Below, in pieces: positions 1 to 9,825 of a DNA stretch of 64,000 nt. The DNA comes from VAZQ01 sp963785745. GTDB lineage: Bacteria > Pseudomonadota > Alphaproteobacteria > Rhizobiales > Xanthobacteraceae. The stretch covers positions 124,001 to 188,000 of the forward strand of contig CAWAWR010000024.1 in the NCBI GenBank assembly GCA_963785745.1, written 5' to 3'. The position numbers were made by a program, and so were the translations under genes. The notes under the pieces were generated by a model. It was not told the DNA's origin and made no database searches. It saw only the letters and a list, made by a program, of their open reading frames with translations. Numbering within the stretch: the first letter of the stretch is position 1; the number at the start of each line of letters is the position of its first letter.

Positions 1-665
1 CCTTCGATGCTTTGGCGCGCAACCGTCGTGATCTTTTCACTGTCGGTGCGGCCGACCACCTCGCGCATGGCGCTTTCCGCCACCGCCTTCACGGTGCCGT
101 CGGCCTGCTGGATATTGAACAGATACTCGGCGGCGCCTTTGGGCTTGATCATCCAGAGCACCGTGAAGTCGACGTCGACGATGTTCTCGTCGCCGGTGAG
201 CATGAGGCTTTCTTCGGGCACGTCGCGAACGGTGCTGCCGCGGCGCAGGTCTTCGACCATGCGCATGCCGATGTCGATGCGGTTGACGCGTGTGATCTTC
301 GGCAACAGCACGGATTCGACCGGGTAAGGCAGGTGATAGTTGAGGCCCGGGGTCGCATCGCGCTCGTACTTGCCGAAGCGCATCACAACGCCGAGTTCAT
401 CGGGCTGCACCCGGAAGAATCCGGAAAAGCCCCAGATCGCGATCGCCGCGACCAGGATCAGAATGACGCCCCGGCCGCCGAGATTGCCGCCCGGAAGCAC
501 TTTCTTCAGCTTGTCCTGGCTGCGCCGCAAAAGCTCTTCGAGGTCGGGCGGGGTCGAGCCGCCCCCGGACTGCTGCGGTCCCTGGCCCCAGGGGCCCCGG
601 CCGCCGCCGCCACCACTTCCACCTCCGGATCCCCAGGGCCCACCACCCTGATTGCTCCAAGGCAT
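1..665 (-). CDS. hflK: HflK, FtsH protease modulator (5' part only)
   Basis: Membrane-anchored SPFH (band 7) protein that pairs with HflC and controls the FtsH protease. The protein starts MPWSNQGGGPWGS, has a Gly/Pro-rich cytoplasmic head (residues 1-40), one transmembrane segment at about 66-84 (GVILILVAAIAIWGF) and then the start of the band 7 domain (RVQPDELGVVMRFGKYE). The window edge cuts off the rest of the gene. An AGGAGG ribosome site lies just upstream of the ATG at 665. It follows folA by about 150 bases in the thyA-folA-hflK order usual for this group. Confidence 0.93.
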   Translation of the reverse strand, partial: MPWSNQGGGPWGSGGGSGGGGGRGPWGQGPQQSGGGSTPPDLEELLRRSQDKLKKVLPGGNLGGRGVILILVAAIAIWGFSGFFRVQPDELGVVMRFGKYERDATPGLNYHLPYPVESVLLPKITRVNRIDIGMRMVEDLRRGSTVRDVPEESLMLTGDENIVDVDFTVLWMIKPKGAAEYLFNIQQADGTVKAVAESAMREVVGRTDSEKITTVARQSIE

Positions 666-816
666 CGATACCTCCTCAATGCCCGCCAAAATGGCGGTGC
701 TGTTCCGATTGGTCGCGGTTATAGGGGAGGAACCCGTCAGTTACAACGCGCCTCGCACCCGTGCGGCTCCTCGGCACATGGCATTGAAACATTGTTCAGC
801 AATGATTTCGGCCGAT

Positions 817-1365
817 CTACTGCCGTTCGTAAATATGGATGGAATAGCCCGCCTCGTCGTCCGGGCCGGCCGCATGGTCCGTGTGCGAGACCTCACGCCA
901 AACCTTGAGATCGATCGGGGGAAACGTGGTGTCGCCGGGCGGCTTCAACCTGACGCGCGTGATCACGAGGCGGTCGGCGTTTGCGATGGTTTGCGCATAG
1001 ATATCCGCGCCGCCCACGACGCTGATTTCATCGGTCCCCCGGCGCAACGCGTCGCCGCGCGCCGCATCAAGCGCGGCGGCGATGTTCGTCGTCACCAGCG
1101 CGCCCGCGATCGTGAGCCCGGGGTCGCGGGTCACGATGATATTGGTCCGGCCGGGAAGCGGCTTGCGGGCGAACAATTCATACGTCTTGCGGCCCACCAC
1201 CACCGGCTTGCCCCAAGTGACGTCGCGAAAGTGCCGCATCTCGGATTTGAGCCGCCACGGCAAGGCACCGCCCTGCCCGATCACGCCGTTCTCCGCGACG
1301 GCCGCGACCAGGACGATGCGCGGCCGCTTCGATGCCGCGGCAACCGGACCGTTAGTTACGCTCAC
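817..1365 (-). CDS. folA: dihydrofolate reductase
   Basis: Reduces dihydrofolate to tetrahydrofolate with NADPH, regenerating the folate that thymidylate synthase oxidises. The 182-residue product carries the family landmarks GVIGQGGALPW near residue 27, GRKTYE, and VVGGADIYAQT. The start is a GTG whose last two bases overlap the TGA of thyA (GTGA at 1362-1365), which indicates translational coupling and fixes the start. A tail of about 15 residues precedes the first beta strand. Operon with thyA (upstream) and probably hflK (downstream). Confidence 0.95.
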   Translation of the reverse strand: MSVTNGPVAAASKRPRIVLVAAVAENGVIGQGGALPWRLKSEMRHFRDVTWGKPVVVGRKTYELFARKPLPGRTNIIVTRDPGLTIAGALVTTNIAAALDAARGDALRRGTDEISVVGGADIYAQTIANADRLVITRVRLKPPGDTTFPPIDLKVWREVSHTDHAAGPDDEAGYSIHIYERQ

Positions 1366-2156
1366 ACCGCTACCTCGGCCTTGATGTGGGGATGCGGGTC
1401 GTAGCCTTCGAGCGTGAAATCCTCGTAGCGCAATGCGAATAAATCCGTGGCCGCCGGATTGATCAACATGCGCGGCAAACTCTTCGGCGCACGCGAGAGC
1501 TGGAGCCGCGCTTGCTCGATATGATTGAGATAGAGATGTGCATCGCCCAGCGTGTGGATGAATTCGCCGGGCTTGAGGCCGGTCACCTGCGCCACCGCCA
1601 ATGTCAGCAGCGCGTAGGAAGCGATGTTGAACGGCACGCCGAGGAACACGTCGGCGGAACGCTGATAGAGCTGGCAGGAGAGCTTGCCCTTCGCGACGTA
1701 GAACTGAAACAGGCAATGACACGGCGGCAGCGCCATCTTGCCGATGTCGACTGGATTCCAGGCGGTGACGATCAGGCGGCGGGAATCCGGATTGCGCCGG
1801 AGCTGCGTGACGACTTCGGCGATCTGGTCGATGGCACCGCCATCCGGCGTCGGCCAGGAGCGCCACTGCCGCCCATAGACCGGGCCGAGTTCTCCGTTCT
1901 CGTCGGCCCACTCGTTCCAGATGCTGACGCCATGGTCTTTGAGGTATTTCACGTTGGTGTCGCCTGCCAGGAACCATAGCAGCTCGTAGACGATCGACTT
2001 GAGATGCAGCTTCTTGGTCGTCGTCAGCGGGAAGCCTTCGGCCAGATCGAAACGCATCTGATGGCCGAAGACCGAAATAGTTCCGGTCCCGGTGCGGTCG
2101 CGCTTCTCCACGCCGTCGGCGAGGATACGCTCCATCAGGTCGTGATACTGGCGCAT
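1362..2156 (-). CDS. thyA: thymidylate synthase
   Basis: Methylates dUMP to dTMP using methylenetetrahydrofolate. The 264-residue length matches Escherichia coli ThyA. The catalytic cysteine is C146 in LPPCHC, and RTGTGT (about 21-26), the substrate-binding RRLIVTAWN and CQLYQRSADVFLGVPFNIASY motifs' key residues are present. I take the ATG at 2156; an in-frame TTG at 2177 would add seven residues and has no better ribosome site. The gene is intact and overlaps folA by four bases. Confidence 0.96.
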   Translation of the reverse strand: MRQYHDLMERILADGVEKRDRTGTGTISVFGHQMRFDLAEGFPLTTTKKLHLKSIVYELLWFLAGDTNVKYLKDHGVSIWNEWADENGELGPVYGRQWRSWPTPDGGAIDQIAEVVTQLRRNPDSRRLIVTAWNPVDIGKMALPPCHCLFQFYVAKGKLSCQLYQRSADVFLGVPFNIASYALLTLAVAQVTGLKPGEFIHTLGDAHLYLNHIEQARLQLSRAPKSLPRMLINPAATDLFALRYEDFTLEGYDPHPHIKAEVAV

Positions 2157-2343
2157 GATCCGATAATATTCGTGCAACTCGCCGGGATCGCAAGCCTAGT
2201 GGGAATTTTCCTCAAATTGAAACGCGATTTCCCGCCGCGGTGGACCGCGTGATTCCCGGAACCTGAGGCCTCGGGCCACCCCGCTGCAAGGGGTGGTTGC
2301 AGCAAAATTTGATCCCCCGCCGGATATTTTTGTTGGAGTTCCG

Positions 2344-2370
2344 GGAACGGCCGGCACACGCCCGCGTTTG
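2344..2370 (+). promoter_or_regulatory. EcfG-type stress promoter (GGAAC-N16-CGTTTG)
   Basis: GGAAC at 2344-2348, a 16-base spacer and CGTTTG at 2365-2370 match the alphaproteobacterial general stress sigma factor consensus exactly. Transcription would start near 2376-2378, on or next to the ATG of the 39-codon reading frame at 2377, so the message may be leaderless or use the ATG at 2401. Confidence 0.7.
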
Positions 2371-2376
2371 CCCGCC

Positions 2377-2496
2377 ATGCACAGCAAATCCAGTCTGGTC
2401 ATGATGGCTGCCGCGTTCGCTATCATCGCCTCGGTGACGCTCTTCGGCAAAGCCGAGCGTACGTACGTCCCGACGACGGCAATCGCCAGCCGGTAA
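2377..2496 (+). CDS. small membrane/secreted peptide, 39 aa
   Basis: Short reading frame starting MHSKSSLVMMAAAFAIIAS: a lysine followed by a hydrophobic stretch (residues 7-23) and a polar tail ending in TAIASR, like a single membrane span or a signal peptide. Too short for family assignment. Support comes mainly from the EcfG promoter immediately upstream. Internal ATGs at 2401 and 2404 are alternative starts. I do not recognise it. Confidence 0.4.
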   Translation: MHSKSSLVMMAAAFAIIASVTLFGKAERTYVPTTAIASR

Positions 2497-2554
2497 GCCG
2501 CGGTGGAACCCGCCGCGCATCGCATGCGTTCGTTTTCTGAAAAGGACGCTGCCG

Positions 2555-2803
2555 ATGGACGAGACCAACGACCTGCGCATCTATGCCCTTGAACACTCCG
2601 ACCAAGGGACAATCCGCTATCAATTCGAAAACGGCCGCGTCCATGTCGATCGGATCGACACGCTTGCGAACGCCATGGCGTCGGTAGCTCCGTTACGACG
2701 GCCGCCGACCTTGCAAGTCATCCAAGGCGGGCTCCACGCTCAGCCGAAGCGAGGCTTGCAAGAGCTCGCCAGGGACAGGCCTTTTCTCATCGTCGTGAAG
2801 TAG
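2555..2803 (+). CDS. hypothetical protein, 82 aa
   Basis: Starts MDETNDLRIYALEHSD behind an AAAGGACG ribosome-site-like stretch. It is a small acidic/basic mixed protein without membrane span, cysteines or a recognisable domain. It may share the EcfG-driven transcript that begins near 2377. The only support is an adequate start and its position between two clear genes, so it could be a chance frame. Confidence 0.35.
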   Translation: MDETNDLRIYALEHSDQGTIRYQFENGRVHVDRIDTLANAMASVAPLRRPPTLQVIQGGLHAQPKRGLQELARDRPFLIVVK

Positions 2804-2951
2804 CCCGCGCAACGCCCACCGATCGCTCGCACCAAACGCGGCAAGCTCTCCGGTCCCGTCGAGGTGCGCAAAGAAGTCCCATTGCAGGCGGCGCGGCACA
2901 GGATATCCTTCCGGTAATTCGGCACCCTTGGACCGATACGGAGGGAAATTC

Positions 2952-3923
2952 ATGCGTGTTGTGCTCGGCGTCCTGTGCGCGGCTCTTGTCACCTGGGGCG
3001 CGCAAGCCCAGTCCCCGGCTGACGGCTTCCCGAACAAACCGATCCGGATCATCGTTCCGTTCGCGCCCGGCGGCATCGTCGACACCTCCGCACGCGTCAT
3101 CGGACAGGAACTGTCAAAGCGTTGGGGCCAGCAGGTGGTCGTGGAAAACCGGCCGGGCGGCAACGGCTTCATCGGCGTCATGGCCACGGTCAAAGCGCCG
3201 GCGGACGGCTACACGCTGCTGATGGCGCATACCGGCGAGTTCGGGGTCAATCCGGCGATATTCCCGAACGTGCCTTATGACCTGGACCGCGATCTCGCGC
3301 CCATCACCATGATCAACGACGCACCCATGGTACTGGTGGTGAACAGCAACCAGCCGATCAAGACGATGCAGGATCTGCTCGCGGCCGCCAAGGCGAAGCC
3401 TGGAACCGTGGGCATGTCCACCCCCGGCACCGGTTCGATAAACCACCTGGTGCTCGAATGGATGAACCTCGCCGCCAACGTGAAATTCCTGCATGTGCCC
3501 TACAAGGGGGGAGCACCCGCGATCACTGCTACCGCCGGTGGCGAAGTGCCTGCCGGCAAAGCCGCGCTGGGCTCCGCCATGCCGCACATCAAGTCGGGCC
3601 GCGTGCGTGTTCTCGCCGTTACCACCGCCGAGCGTAGCTTTGTCGACAAGTCCTGGCCGACACTGATGGAAAGCGGCGTCCCCGGCGTTCGCTCGTCAAT
3701 CTGGGCCGGCCTGTTCGCGCCCAAAGGCGTGCCGCAGCCGATCATCGAGAAGCTCTACGCCGAGATCGTCAAAATCCTGGAGCTGCCGGACGTGAAGGAG
3801 CGCTTTGCAGCCGGTGGCGGCGTGCCCGGTGGGATGCGTCCCGAGGCATTTGGAGCCGCCATCCGGCAGGAAGCCGCGAGCCTGAAAAAGGTGGCGACCG
3901 CCGCCGACATCAAGCCGGAATAA
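2952..3923 (+). CDS. tctC: TctC/Bug-family substrate-binding protein
   Basis: Periplasmic receptor of a tripartite tricarboxylate transporter; these proteins bind carboxylates and deliver them to TctA/TctB. The 323-residue product has an N-terminal signal peptide (MRVVLGVLCAALVTWGAQAQ), then the family hallmark KPIRIIVPFAPGGIVDTSAR and VVENRPGGNGFIG. A GGAGGG ribosome site stands before the ATG at 2952. It is followed by a terminator and then by tctB and tctA on the same strand. Ligand unknown. Confidence 0.92.
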   Translation: MRVVLGVLCAALVTWGAQAQSPADGFPNKPIRIIVPFAPGGIVDTSARVIGQELSKRWGQQVVVENRPGGNGFIGVMATVKAPADGYTLLMAHTGEFGVNPAIFPNVPYDLDRDLAPITMINDAPMVLVVNSNQPIKTMQDLLAAAKAKPGTVGMSTPGTGSINHLVLEWMNLAANVKFLHVPYKGGAPAITATAGGEVPAGKAALGSAMPHIKSGRVRVLAVTTAERSFVDKSWPTLMESGVPGVRSSIWAGLFAPKGVPQPIIEKLYAEIVKILELPDVKERFAAGGGVPGGMRPEAFGAAIRQEAASLKKVATAADIKPE

Positions 3924-3954
3924 CGGTTCGGGCCGGATAGAATTCTCAGGGAGT

Positions 3955-3990
3955 GCCGCTCCCCGGTTTACCCGGGAGCGGCTTGCGTTT
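3955..3990 (+). terminator. hairpin between tctC and tctB
   Basis: GCCGCTCCC (3955-3963) pairs with GGGAGCGGC (3974-3982) and is followed by TTGCGTTT. It would reduce readthrough from the receptor gene into the membrane subunits, giving more receptor than transporter. Confidence 0.6.
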
Positions 3991-4061
3991 ACCCATGTGA
4001 CCGTGGCTGCCGTGTGCGGGCCGGCGGTCTCGCCTCATCGGGGAACAGGGGCAGGCGGGAC

Positions 4062-4508
4062 GTGAGGATACGATCCCAGAAAGACTTCTGGTGCGGGTTG
4101 GTGTTTCTCGCGATCGGCATCGCCTTCATGGCGATTGCCCGCGAATACCGCTTCGGCACGGCGGCGCGGATGGGCCCCGGCTTCTTCCCTACCCTGCTCG
4201 GAGGCCTGCTGGCAGGGCTGGGGTTGCTGATTGCGGTGCCGGCGATCGTTCGCGAGGGCGACACATTCCCGAAACTGCATCTGCGTCCGCTGCTGACCAT
4301 CCTCGCCGGCATCGTCATCTTCGCTCTGCTGCTGCAGCCGCTGGGCTTTGTGCTGGCGGCAGTGGTGCTCATCCTGATCAGCGGGTTCGCCGACCCGGAA
4401 TTGCGACCCGTTGAATCCGTCGGCCTTGCGCTGCTGCTGACGGCTTTCTCGGTTGGCGTCTTCGTCGTCTTGCTCGGCCTGCCGTTGAATCTGTGGCCGG
4501 ACCTTTGA
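4062..4508 (+). CDS. tctB: TctB, small TTT membrane subunit
   Basis: About 148 residues with four predicted membrane spans (LVFLAIGIAFMAIA; ptLLGGLLAGLGLLIAV; LLTILAGIVIFALLL; LALLLTAFSVGVFVVLL) and the typical C-terminal GLPLNLWPDL end. I chose the GTG at 4062 (VRIRSQKDFWCG) because the family starts just before this motif; a GTG at 4014 would add an unlikely 16 residues. Three bases separate it from tctA. Confidence 0.88.
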   Translation: MRIRSQKDFWCGLVFLAIGIAFMAIAREYRFGTAARMGPGFFPTLLGGLLAGLGLLIAVPAIVREGDTFPKLHLRPLLTILAGIVIFALLLQPLGFVLAAVVLILISGFADPELRPVESVGLALLLTAFSVGVFVVLLGLPLNLWPDL

Positions 4509-4511
4509 GAC

Positions 4512-6015
4512 ATGGATATCCTGTCCAACCTCGCCCTCGGCTTCGGCGTCGCCGTCACGCTGCAAAATCTTCTCTACTGCTTCATCGGCGTCTTCCTCGG
4601 CACGTTGATCGGCGTGCTGCCCGGCATCGGTCCGGTCGCGACGGTCGCGATGCTGTTGCCGCTCACCTTCAACCTGCACCCCGGCGACCGCCATGATCAT
4701 GCTCGCCGGCATCTACTACGGCGCGCAATACGGTGGCTCGACCACCGCGATCCTGGTCAACATTCCGGGCGAGTCGTCGTCGGTCGTCACCACCATCGAC
4801 GGTCACCAGATGGCGAAGCAGGGCCGCGCCGGCCCCGCCCTCGGGATCGCGGCGATCAGTTCGTTCGTCGCCGGCTGCGTCGCCACGCTGGTGGTCGCGC
4901 TGTTCTCACCGCCGCTCGCGGAAGTGGCGCTGAAATTCGGACCGGCCGACTACTTCTCGTTGATGGTGTTCGGGCTGGTCGGCGCGGTGGTGCTGGCGCG
5001 CGGATCGCTGCGCAAGGCGATCGCGATGGTGGTGCTCGGCCTGCTGCTGGGGCTGGTCGGCACCGACGTCAACTCAGGCCAGCAGCGCTTCACCTTTGAA
5101 ATTCCGGCGCTTGCGGAAGGTATCAGCTTCGCCGCGCTCGCCATGGGCATGTTTGGCGTCGCCGAGGTCATCTACAACCTCGAACAGCGCGGGCAGGATC
5201 GGCAGGTCGTCGTCGGTGGCATCGGCCGCGTTCTGCCCTCGCTCGCCGAGCTCCGGCAATGCCTGTGGTCGATCGCCCGCGGGACCGGGCTCGGCTCGCT
5301 GCTTGGCATCTTGCCCGGCGGCGGCGCGCTGCTGGCATCGTTCGCGGCCTACACGGTGGAGAAGAAGGTCGCGAGCGAACCGAAGAATTTCGGCGGTGGC
5401 GACATCCGCGGCGTCGCCGCGCCCGAGGCGGCCAACAATGCCGGCGCGCAGACCTCGTTCATTCCGATGCTGACGCTCGGCGTGCCGTCCAACCCGACCA
5501 TGGCGCTGATGATCGGCGCGCTGATGATCCAGGGGATTCAGCCAGGTCCGCAGGCGATGCTGCAACGCCCGGAGCTGTTCTGGGGCGTCGTCGCCTCGAT
5601 GTGGATCGGCAATCTGTTCCTGCTGCTGCTCAACCTGCCGCTGGTAGGGCTGTGGGTGCGGCTGCTGGCGGTTCCCTACCGCCTGTTGTTTCCGGCAATC
5701 CTGATGTTCTGCTGCATCGGCGTCTATTCGATCAACAACAACCCGTTCGATCTCTTCCAGCTCGTGGTGTTTTCCGCGCTCGGTTATGTGCTGCTCAAAC
5801 TCGACTGCGAGCCGGCGCCGCTGATCCTCGGCCTCGTGCTCGGTCCGATGATGGAGGAGTATCTGCGGCGCGCGCTCCTGATCTCGCTCGGCAATCCGAG
5901 TGTGCTGGTCACGAGCCCGCTCAGCGCCGCGTTCCTGGTCGCGGCGCTGGTGCTGCTGGTGTCGATCGCAGTGCCGGCCATCCGTAGCCAGCGCGAAGTG
6001 GCCATGAAGGAGTAG
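4512..6015 (+). CDS. tctA: TctA, large TTT membrane subunit (frameshifted as sequenced)
   Basis: The main permease of the tripartite transporter. It starts MDILSNLALGFGVAVTLQN, includes GVLPGIGPVATVAMLLPLTF, then changes frame in the C4 run at 4679-4682 and continues as MIMLAGIYYGAQYGGSTTAI. Removing one C restores a 500-residue protein, the same length as the intact paralogue at 12058. The rest, including GILPGGGALLASFAAY and the PEAANNAGAQTSFIPMLTLG region, is complete. A sequencing error is likelier than a true null. Confidence 0.9.
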
Positions 6016-6018
6016 CCC

Positions 6019-6086
6019 ATGTCCCGGAAAAGCGCCCCGGACTTGATCCGGGGTGGACACCGGTTTTCCGAAGAGGACATGCGCAA
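6019..6086. repeat. dispersed palindromic repeat (partial)
   Basis: Contains the perfect hairpin CCCCGGACTTGATCCGGGG (about 6035-6053) followed by GGTTTTCCGAAGAGGACATGCG, a sequence type scattered between genes of Bradyrhizobium relatives. It lies between the convergent tctA and tctC ends and could act as a terminator. Confidence 0.45.
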
Positions 6087-6103
6087 CGCAAGAATCTAGC
6101 GCG

Positions 6104-7186
6104 TCAGTTCGGCGCCTTGGTCGCGGCGCGCAGCGTGGCGAGCACGTCCGGCGACACGCCAGCCAGCGCGCCGAAAATCGCCCGGCCTTGCTCGGCCCCG
6201 ATGTGACTGTAGGGAATGCCCTGCTTGGCGAGCATGTCCTGCTCGAACGCAGCGTCGCGCGCGACGCCCTCGAAGCCCTTGCGCAACGCGGCCAGCGGCG
6301 CCGCCGGCGTACGCGGCGGAGCGACCGCAATGTAGGTCAGCTCTCCGATCTGATTGGTCAGCCAGTTGAACGCGTCCCAGGTGGCACCGGCGGGCATGCT
6401 GCCATGCACCTCCTGGTAGAGGTCGGGGAACGCGGGCATTTCGGTGATGAGTCTGTTCCGTTCGTAGCGGCCGCTGCTATCGACGGGGACGAGATAGGCA
6501 AAGCCGGTGCCCTCGCCCGACTTGATGAAGCTGCCGCTACGGCCGCGGAAGGTCGCGATGCTGGTCGAATGGATGTTGACCTCGCCGCGCTGCATCGCCA
6601 GGAACACACCCGCGCCGCCCCGAAAACCGACGATCATCCGATGCTTGACCCCCAGCACGTTGAGCGCGAGATGCGGCAGGAGCCCGGACTGATTGGTGTA
6701 GTTGAGCGAGCCGAGGATGACGTTGTCGGCCCGCATGAGGTCGGAGGGCTTCTTGATCCCGCCGGGGATTAGGTCAGAGCGGCCGTAGATGACGCGGATG
6801 TCGCCGACACCGCCGACGAACTCGAAATTTTCGTATCGCGCGCGCATGCCCTGATCGCCGAGCGCCTGGGCGAGCGGATCCCAGGAGTTGAAAAGGATCG
6901 TCAGCCCGTCGGGCGGCGCCTTCTCGTAGACGAAATTGGTGGCGCCGACGCCCGCAGCGCTAGGCATGTTCTGGATGACGATGGCGGGATTGCCCGGGAT
7001 ATGTTTCCGCAGATATCCGACGAACAAGCGCGTCAACGTATCGACCGTCCCGCCGGCTTCGAGGCCGACGAGAATCTTCAGCGTCTTGCCGGCATAGAAT
7101 TCGTCCGGTTGCGCCGCGGCAGGTGCGACCGCCGTCAAAAGCGCAACGGTGGTCCAGGCCAGAACCAATGGTCGGGCTCGGCTCAT
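6104..7186 (-). CDS. TctC-like receptor, FYAGKT subfamily
   Basis: 360-residue periplasmic binding protein with a signal peptide ending VAPAAAQ. It belongs to the divergent branch of the TctC superfamily with FYAGKTLKILVGLEAGGTVD, the HIPGNP element and IQNMPSAAGVG, instead of the standard IIVPFAPGG. GGGAGGAC lies before the ATG at 7186. It closes a minus-strand tctB-tctA-receptor locus but is separated from tctA by a strong terminator, so it probably has its own promoter at 7187-7300. A similar protein is encoded at 51160-52185. Confidence 0.85.
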   Translation of the reverse strand: MSRARPLVLAWTTVALLTAVAPAAAQPDEFYAGKTLKILVGLEAGGTVDTLTRLFVGYLRKHIPGNPAIVIQNMPSAAGVGATNFVYEKAPPDGLTILFNSWDPLAQALGDQGMRARYENFEFVGGVGDIRVIYGRSDLIPGGIKKPSDLMRADNVILGSLNYTNQSGLLPHLALNVLGVKHRMIVGFRGGAGVFLAMQRGEVNIHSTSIATFRGRSGSFIKSGEGTGFAYLVPVDSSGRYERNRLITEMPAFPDLYQEVHGSMPAGATWDAFNWLTNQIGELTYIAVAPPRTPAAPLAALRKGFEGVARDAAFEQDMLAKQGIPYSHIGAEQGRAIFGALAGVSPDVLATLRAATKAPN

Positions 7187-7303
7187 TGTTGTCCTCCCGG
7201 CATTTGCTGCAGACGCTTGCGGCCTGTTGCGCCCATTCTCGCCGGGCTCATGCAGCCGGGCAAAGCAAATTTGGCCGCGGAAACGAAATTGCGATCGGTG
7301 GCG

Positions 7304-7336
7304 CAAAAAAATGGCGGCGCCGCTTGGGCGCCGCCG
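7304..7336 (-). terminator. rho-independent terminator after tctA
   Basis: On the minus strand GGCGGCGCC pairs with GGCGCCGCC (7313-7321 with 7327-7335) and is followed by a run of seven T (complement of the A run at 7305-7311). Confidence 0.8.
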
Positions 7337-7370
7337 GATATTTTTCCGATCCGTAGGACGGAGAGCGAAG

Positions 7371-8874
7371 CTACTCCACCAGGATTTCCCGGCGCTTGCG
7401 CAGCATCGGAAGGCCCGAGAGGATCAGCATCACAATCGCGGTGCCGAGCAGCGCGGCCGAGATCGGTCGCGTGAAGAACACCGTCACGTCGCCGCGCGCG
7501 ATCAGCATGGCGCGCCGGAGGTTCTCCTCCATCAGCGGGCCCAGCACGAAGCCGAGCAGCATCGGCGCCGGCTCGAAGTCATGCTTGGCGAACCAGTAGC
7601 CGATCACCCCGAACAACGCCGCGATCAGAACGTCGCTCGGCGAATTGTTGATCGAATAGACGCCGATGCAGCAGAACACCACGATCGACGGGAACAAGAG
7701 CCGGTAGGGCACACGCAGCAGTGCGACCCAAAGGCCGACCAGCGGCAGGTTGATGACGACCAGCGCCAGGTTGCCGATCCACATCGAGGCGATCATGCCC
7801 CAGAACAGTTCCGGCTGCTTGGTCATGACCTGCGGTCCCGGCACGATGCCGTGAATGGTCATGGCGCCGACCATCAGCGCCATCACCGCGTTCGGCGGGA
7901 TGCCCAGCGTCAGGAGCGGAATGAACGCGCCCTGTGCGGCGGCGTTGTTGGCGCTCTCCGGACCGGCGACGCCTTCGATCGCGCCGCGGCCGAACTGCGA
8001 CGGATCCTTGGCGAATTTCTTTTCGACCGAATAGGCGGCAAACGAGGCGATCACCGCGCCCGCGCCCGGCAGGATGCCGATGATGGCCCCGATCAACGTT
8101 CCGCGCGCGATCGGCGCCGCGGCCCTGATCAGGTCGTCCCGCGTCGGCATCAGGTTGGTGACCTTGCGCATCAGGATATCGCGGCCTTCAGGGGGAATTT
8201 CGAGAATTCCGAACGATCTCGGCAAAGCCGAACATGCCAAGCGCGATATTGGCAAAGCCGATGCCGTCCGCGAGTTCCGGAAGGTCGAAGGTCATTCGCC
8301 CGGCGCCGGTCTCGAGGTCGGATCCAACCTGCGACAGCAACAGTCCGGTGACGATCATCGCCAGCGCCTTGAGCACCGATCCCTTGGCCAGCACGACCGC
8401 GAAGATCAGACCCAGCACCATCAATGAGAAATATTCTGCGGGTCCGAACAACAGCGCGACCGACGTCAGCGGCGCACCCAGCGCCGCGACCAGCACCGTG
8501 GTCACGCAGCCGGCGAAGAACGATCCGATGGCGGCAATAGAAAGGGCCGCACCAGCGCGGCCCTGCTTCGCCATCTCATGTCCGTCGAGTGCCGTGACCA
8601 CCGATGTGGCCTCGCCGGGGATGTTGACCAGGATCGCGGTGGTCGACCCGCCATATTGGGCGCCATAGTAAATGCCGGCGAGCATGATCAGCGCGCCGAC
8701 CGGCGGCAAACCGAAGGTGATCGGCAGCAGCATCGCGATGGTCGCGACCGAGCCGATGCCGGGAAGCACGCCGATCAGGGTGCCCACCAGCGCCCCGATC
8801 ATACAGAACAGAAGGTTCATCGGCGAGAAAGCAACCCCGAAGCCGAGTGCGAGGTTTGCGAGAAGTTCGGACAT
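7371..8874 (-). CDS. tctA: TctA, large TTT membrane subunit (frameshifted as sequenced)
   Basis: Second TctA. The N-terminal part (MSELLANLALGFGVAFSP ... FAEIVRN) and the C-terminal part (EIPPEGRDILMRKVTNLMP ... MLRKRREILVE) lie in different frames; one extra base near 8205 explains this, and removing it gives 500 residues. GVLPGIGSVATIAMLLPITF and GILPGAGAVIASFAAY, the two conserved glycine-rich loops, are present. It sits 23 bases downstream of tctB. Confidence 0.9.
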
Positions 8875-8897
8875 GACAGCCTATCCCGGATCCAGAG

Positions 8898-9632
8898 CTA
8901 CGCGACGCCGATGAACTTCATGAGCGGCCCGAATATGAGCCTGAAGAACTCGGCGAACTGCTGCATGAGAAGCGTGGCCGCGTTCGGCTGCGGCCAGAGC
9001 TGGAACGGAAGGTTCAGAAGGTAGACGAAGAGGACGACGCAGAAGACCGTCATCACGGCGGCGGCGATGACGCTTTCTATCCAGCGCATCTCGGTCGAGC
9101 CGCAGATCGAGATCATCCAGGTCAAGAAGCTTGCAACGACCAGCCCGAGCGGACGAATGATCGATGCGAACAGGACAATGGCGAACAGAACCCATAGCGG
9201 TCCACGCAGCCTATATTTCTCGATCCGCGGGCCGTCGGTGGTAATGCCGACAAGCGTGACCGCCGCGGCGAGGCCGAACAGAAGAATGGCGAACAGCCGC
9301 GGCGCCGTGCCAGGCCCGAAGGCGAAGCCGCGCTGCCCTGGCAGTTCGGCGGAGGCGATCAGCGCCAGAACCGCCAGCATCATCAGCACGAGGCCGCCGT
9401 AGTAGTCCTGCGGCGCGCGCACCGGGATGAACCGGAACGCAGTCGCAACTCCCAGCAAGCCGATCGCAATGGCGAGGATGCGCGGGACGGTCGGACTTGT
9501 GATGGAGAAGGTCAGCAGGAGCAGGAGAAGCGAGGCCAGCGCGACCAGGATCCCGCCTCGAAAACTGTTGGTATGCCCGGAGGCGCCCGAGTTCGGACCG
9601 CCACCCTGGGACGATGTTACGCCCTCAGACAT
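8898..9632 (-). CDS. tctB: TctB, small TTT membrane subunit
   Basis: 244 residues: a polar Gly/Ser-rich N-terminus (residues 1-22), four or more hydrophobic segments (GGILVALASLLLLLLTF, ILAIAIGLLGVATAF, GGLVLMMLAVLALIA, VLFAIVLFASIIRPLGLVV) and an unusually long tail after the family end motif LPFQLWPQP. First gene of the minus-strand tctB-tctA unit. A GGGGG stretch precedes the ATG at 9632. Confidence 0.85.
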   Translation of the reverse strand: MSEGVTSSQGGGPNSGASGHTNSFRGGILVALASLLLLLLTFSITSPTVPRILAIAIGLLGVATAFRFIPVRAPQDYYGGLVLMMLAVLALIASAELPGQRGFAFGPGTAPRLFAILLFGLAAAVTLVGITTDGPRIEKYRLRGPLWVLFAIVLFASIIRPLGLVVASFLTWMISICGSTEMRWIESVIAAAVMTVFCVVLFVYLLNLPFQLWPQPNAATLLMQQFAEFFRLIFGPLMKFIGVA

Positions 9633-9825
9633 TAAATTCCCCCTGAAACGCCCCGCGGTGCACGCGCGCTCCCACGCCGCTGCGCACCTACGTTGGTGGT
9701 TACCACACATCAAATATCGGGGGAAAGCAACCGCGACGATTTATCCGTCATATTGGTTATAAGATGTGGCGGGTGGGAAACATGCACGGGGGCAAACAAC
9801 CGGTCCGCCCACCACCACCTGTAGG

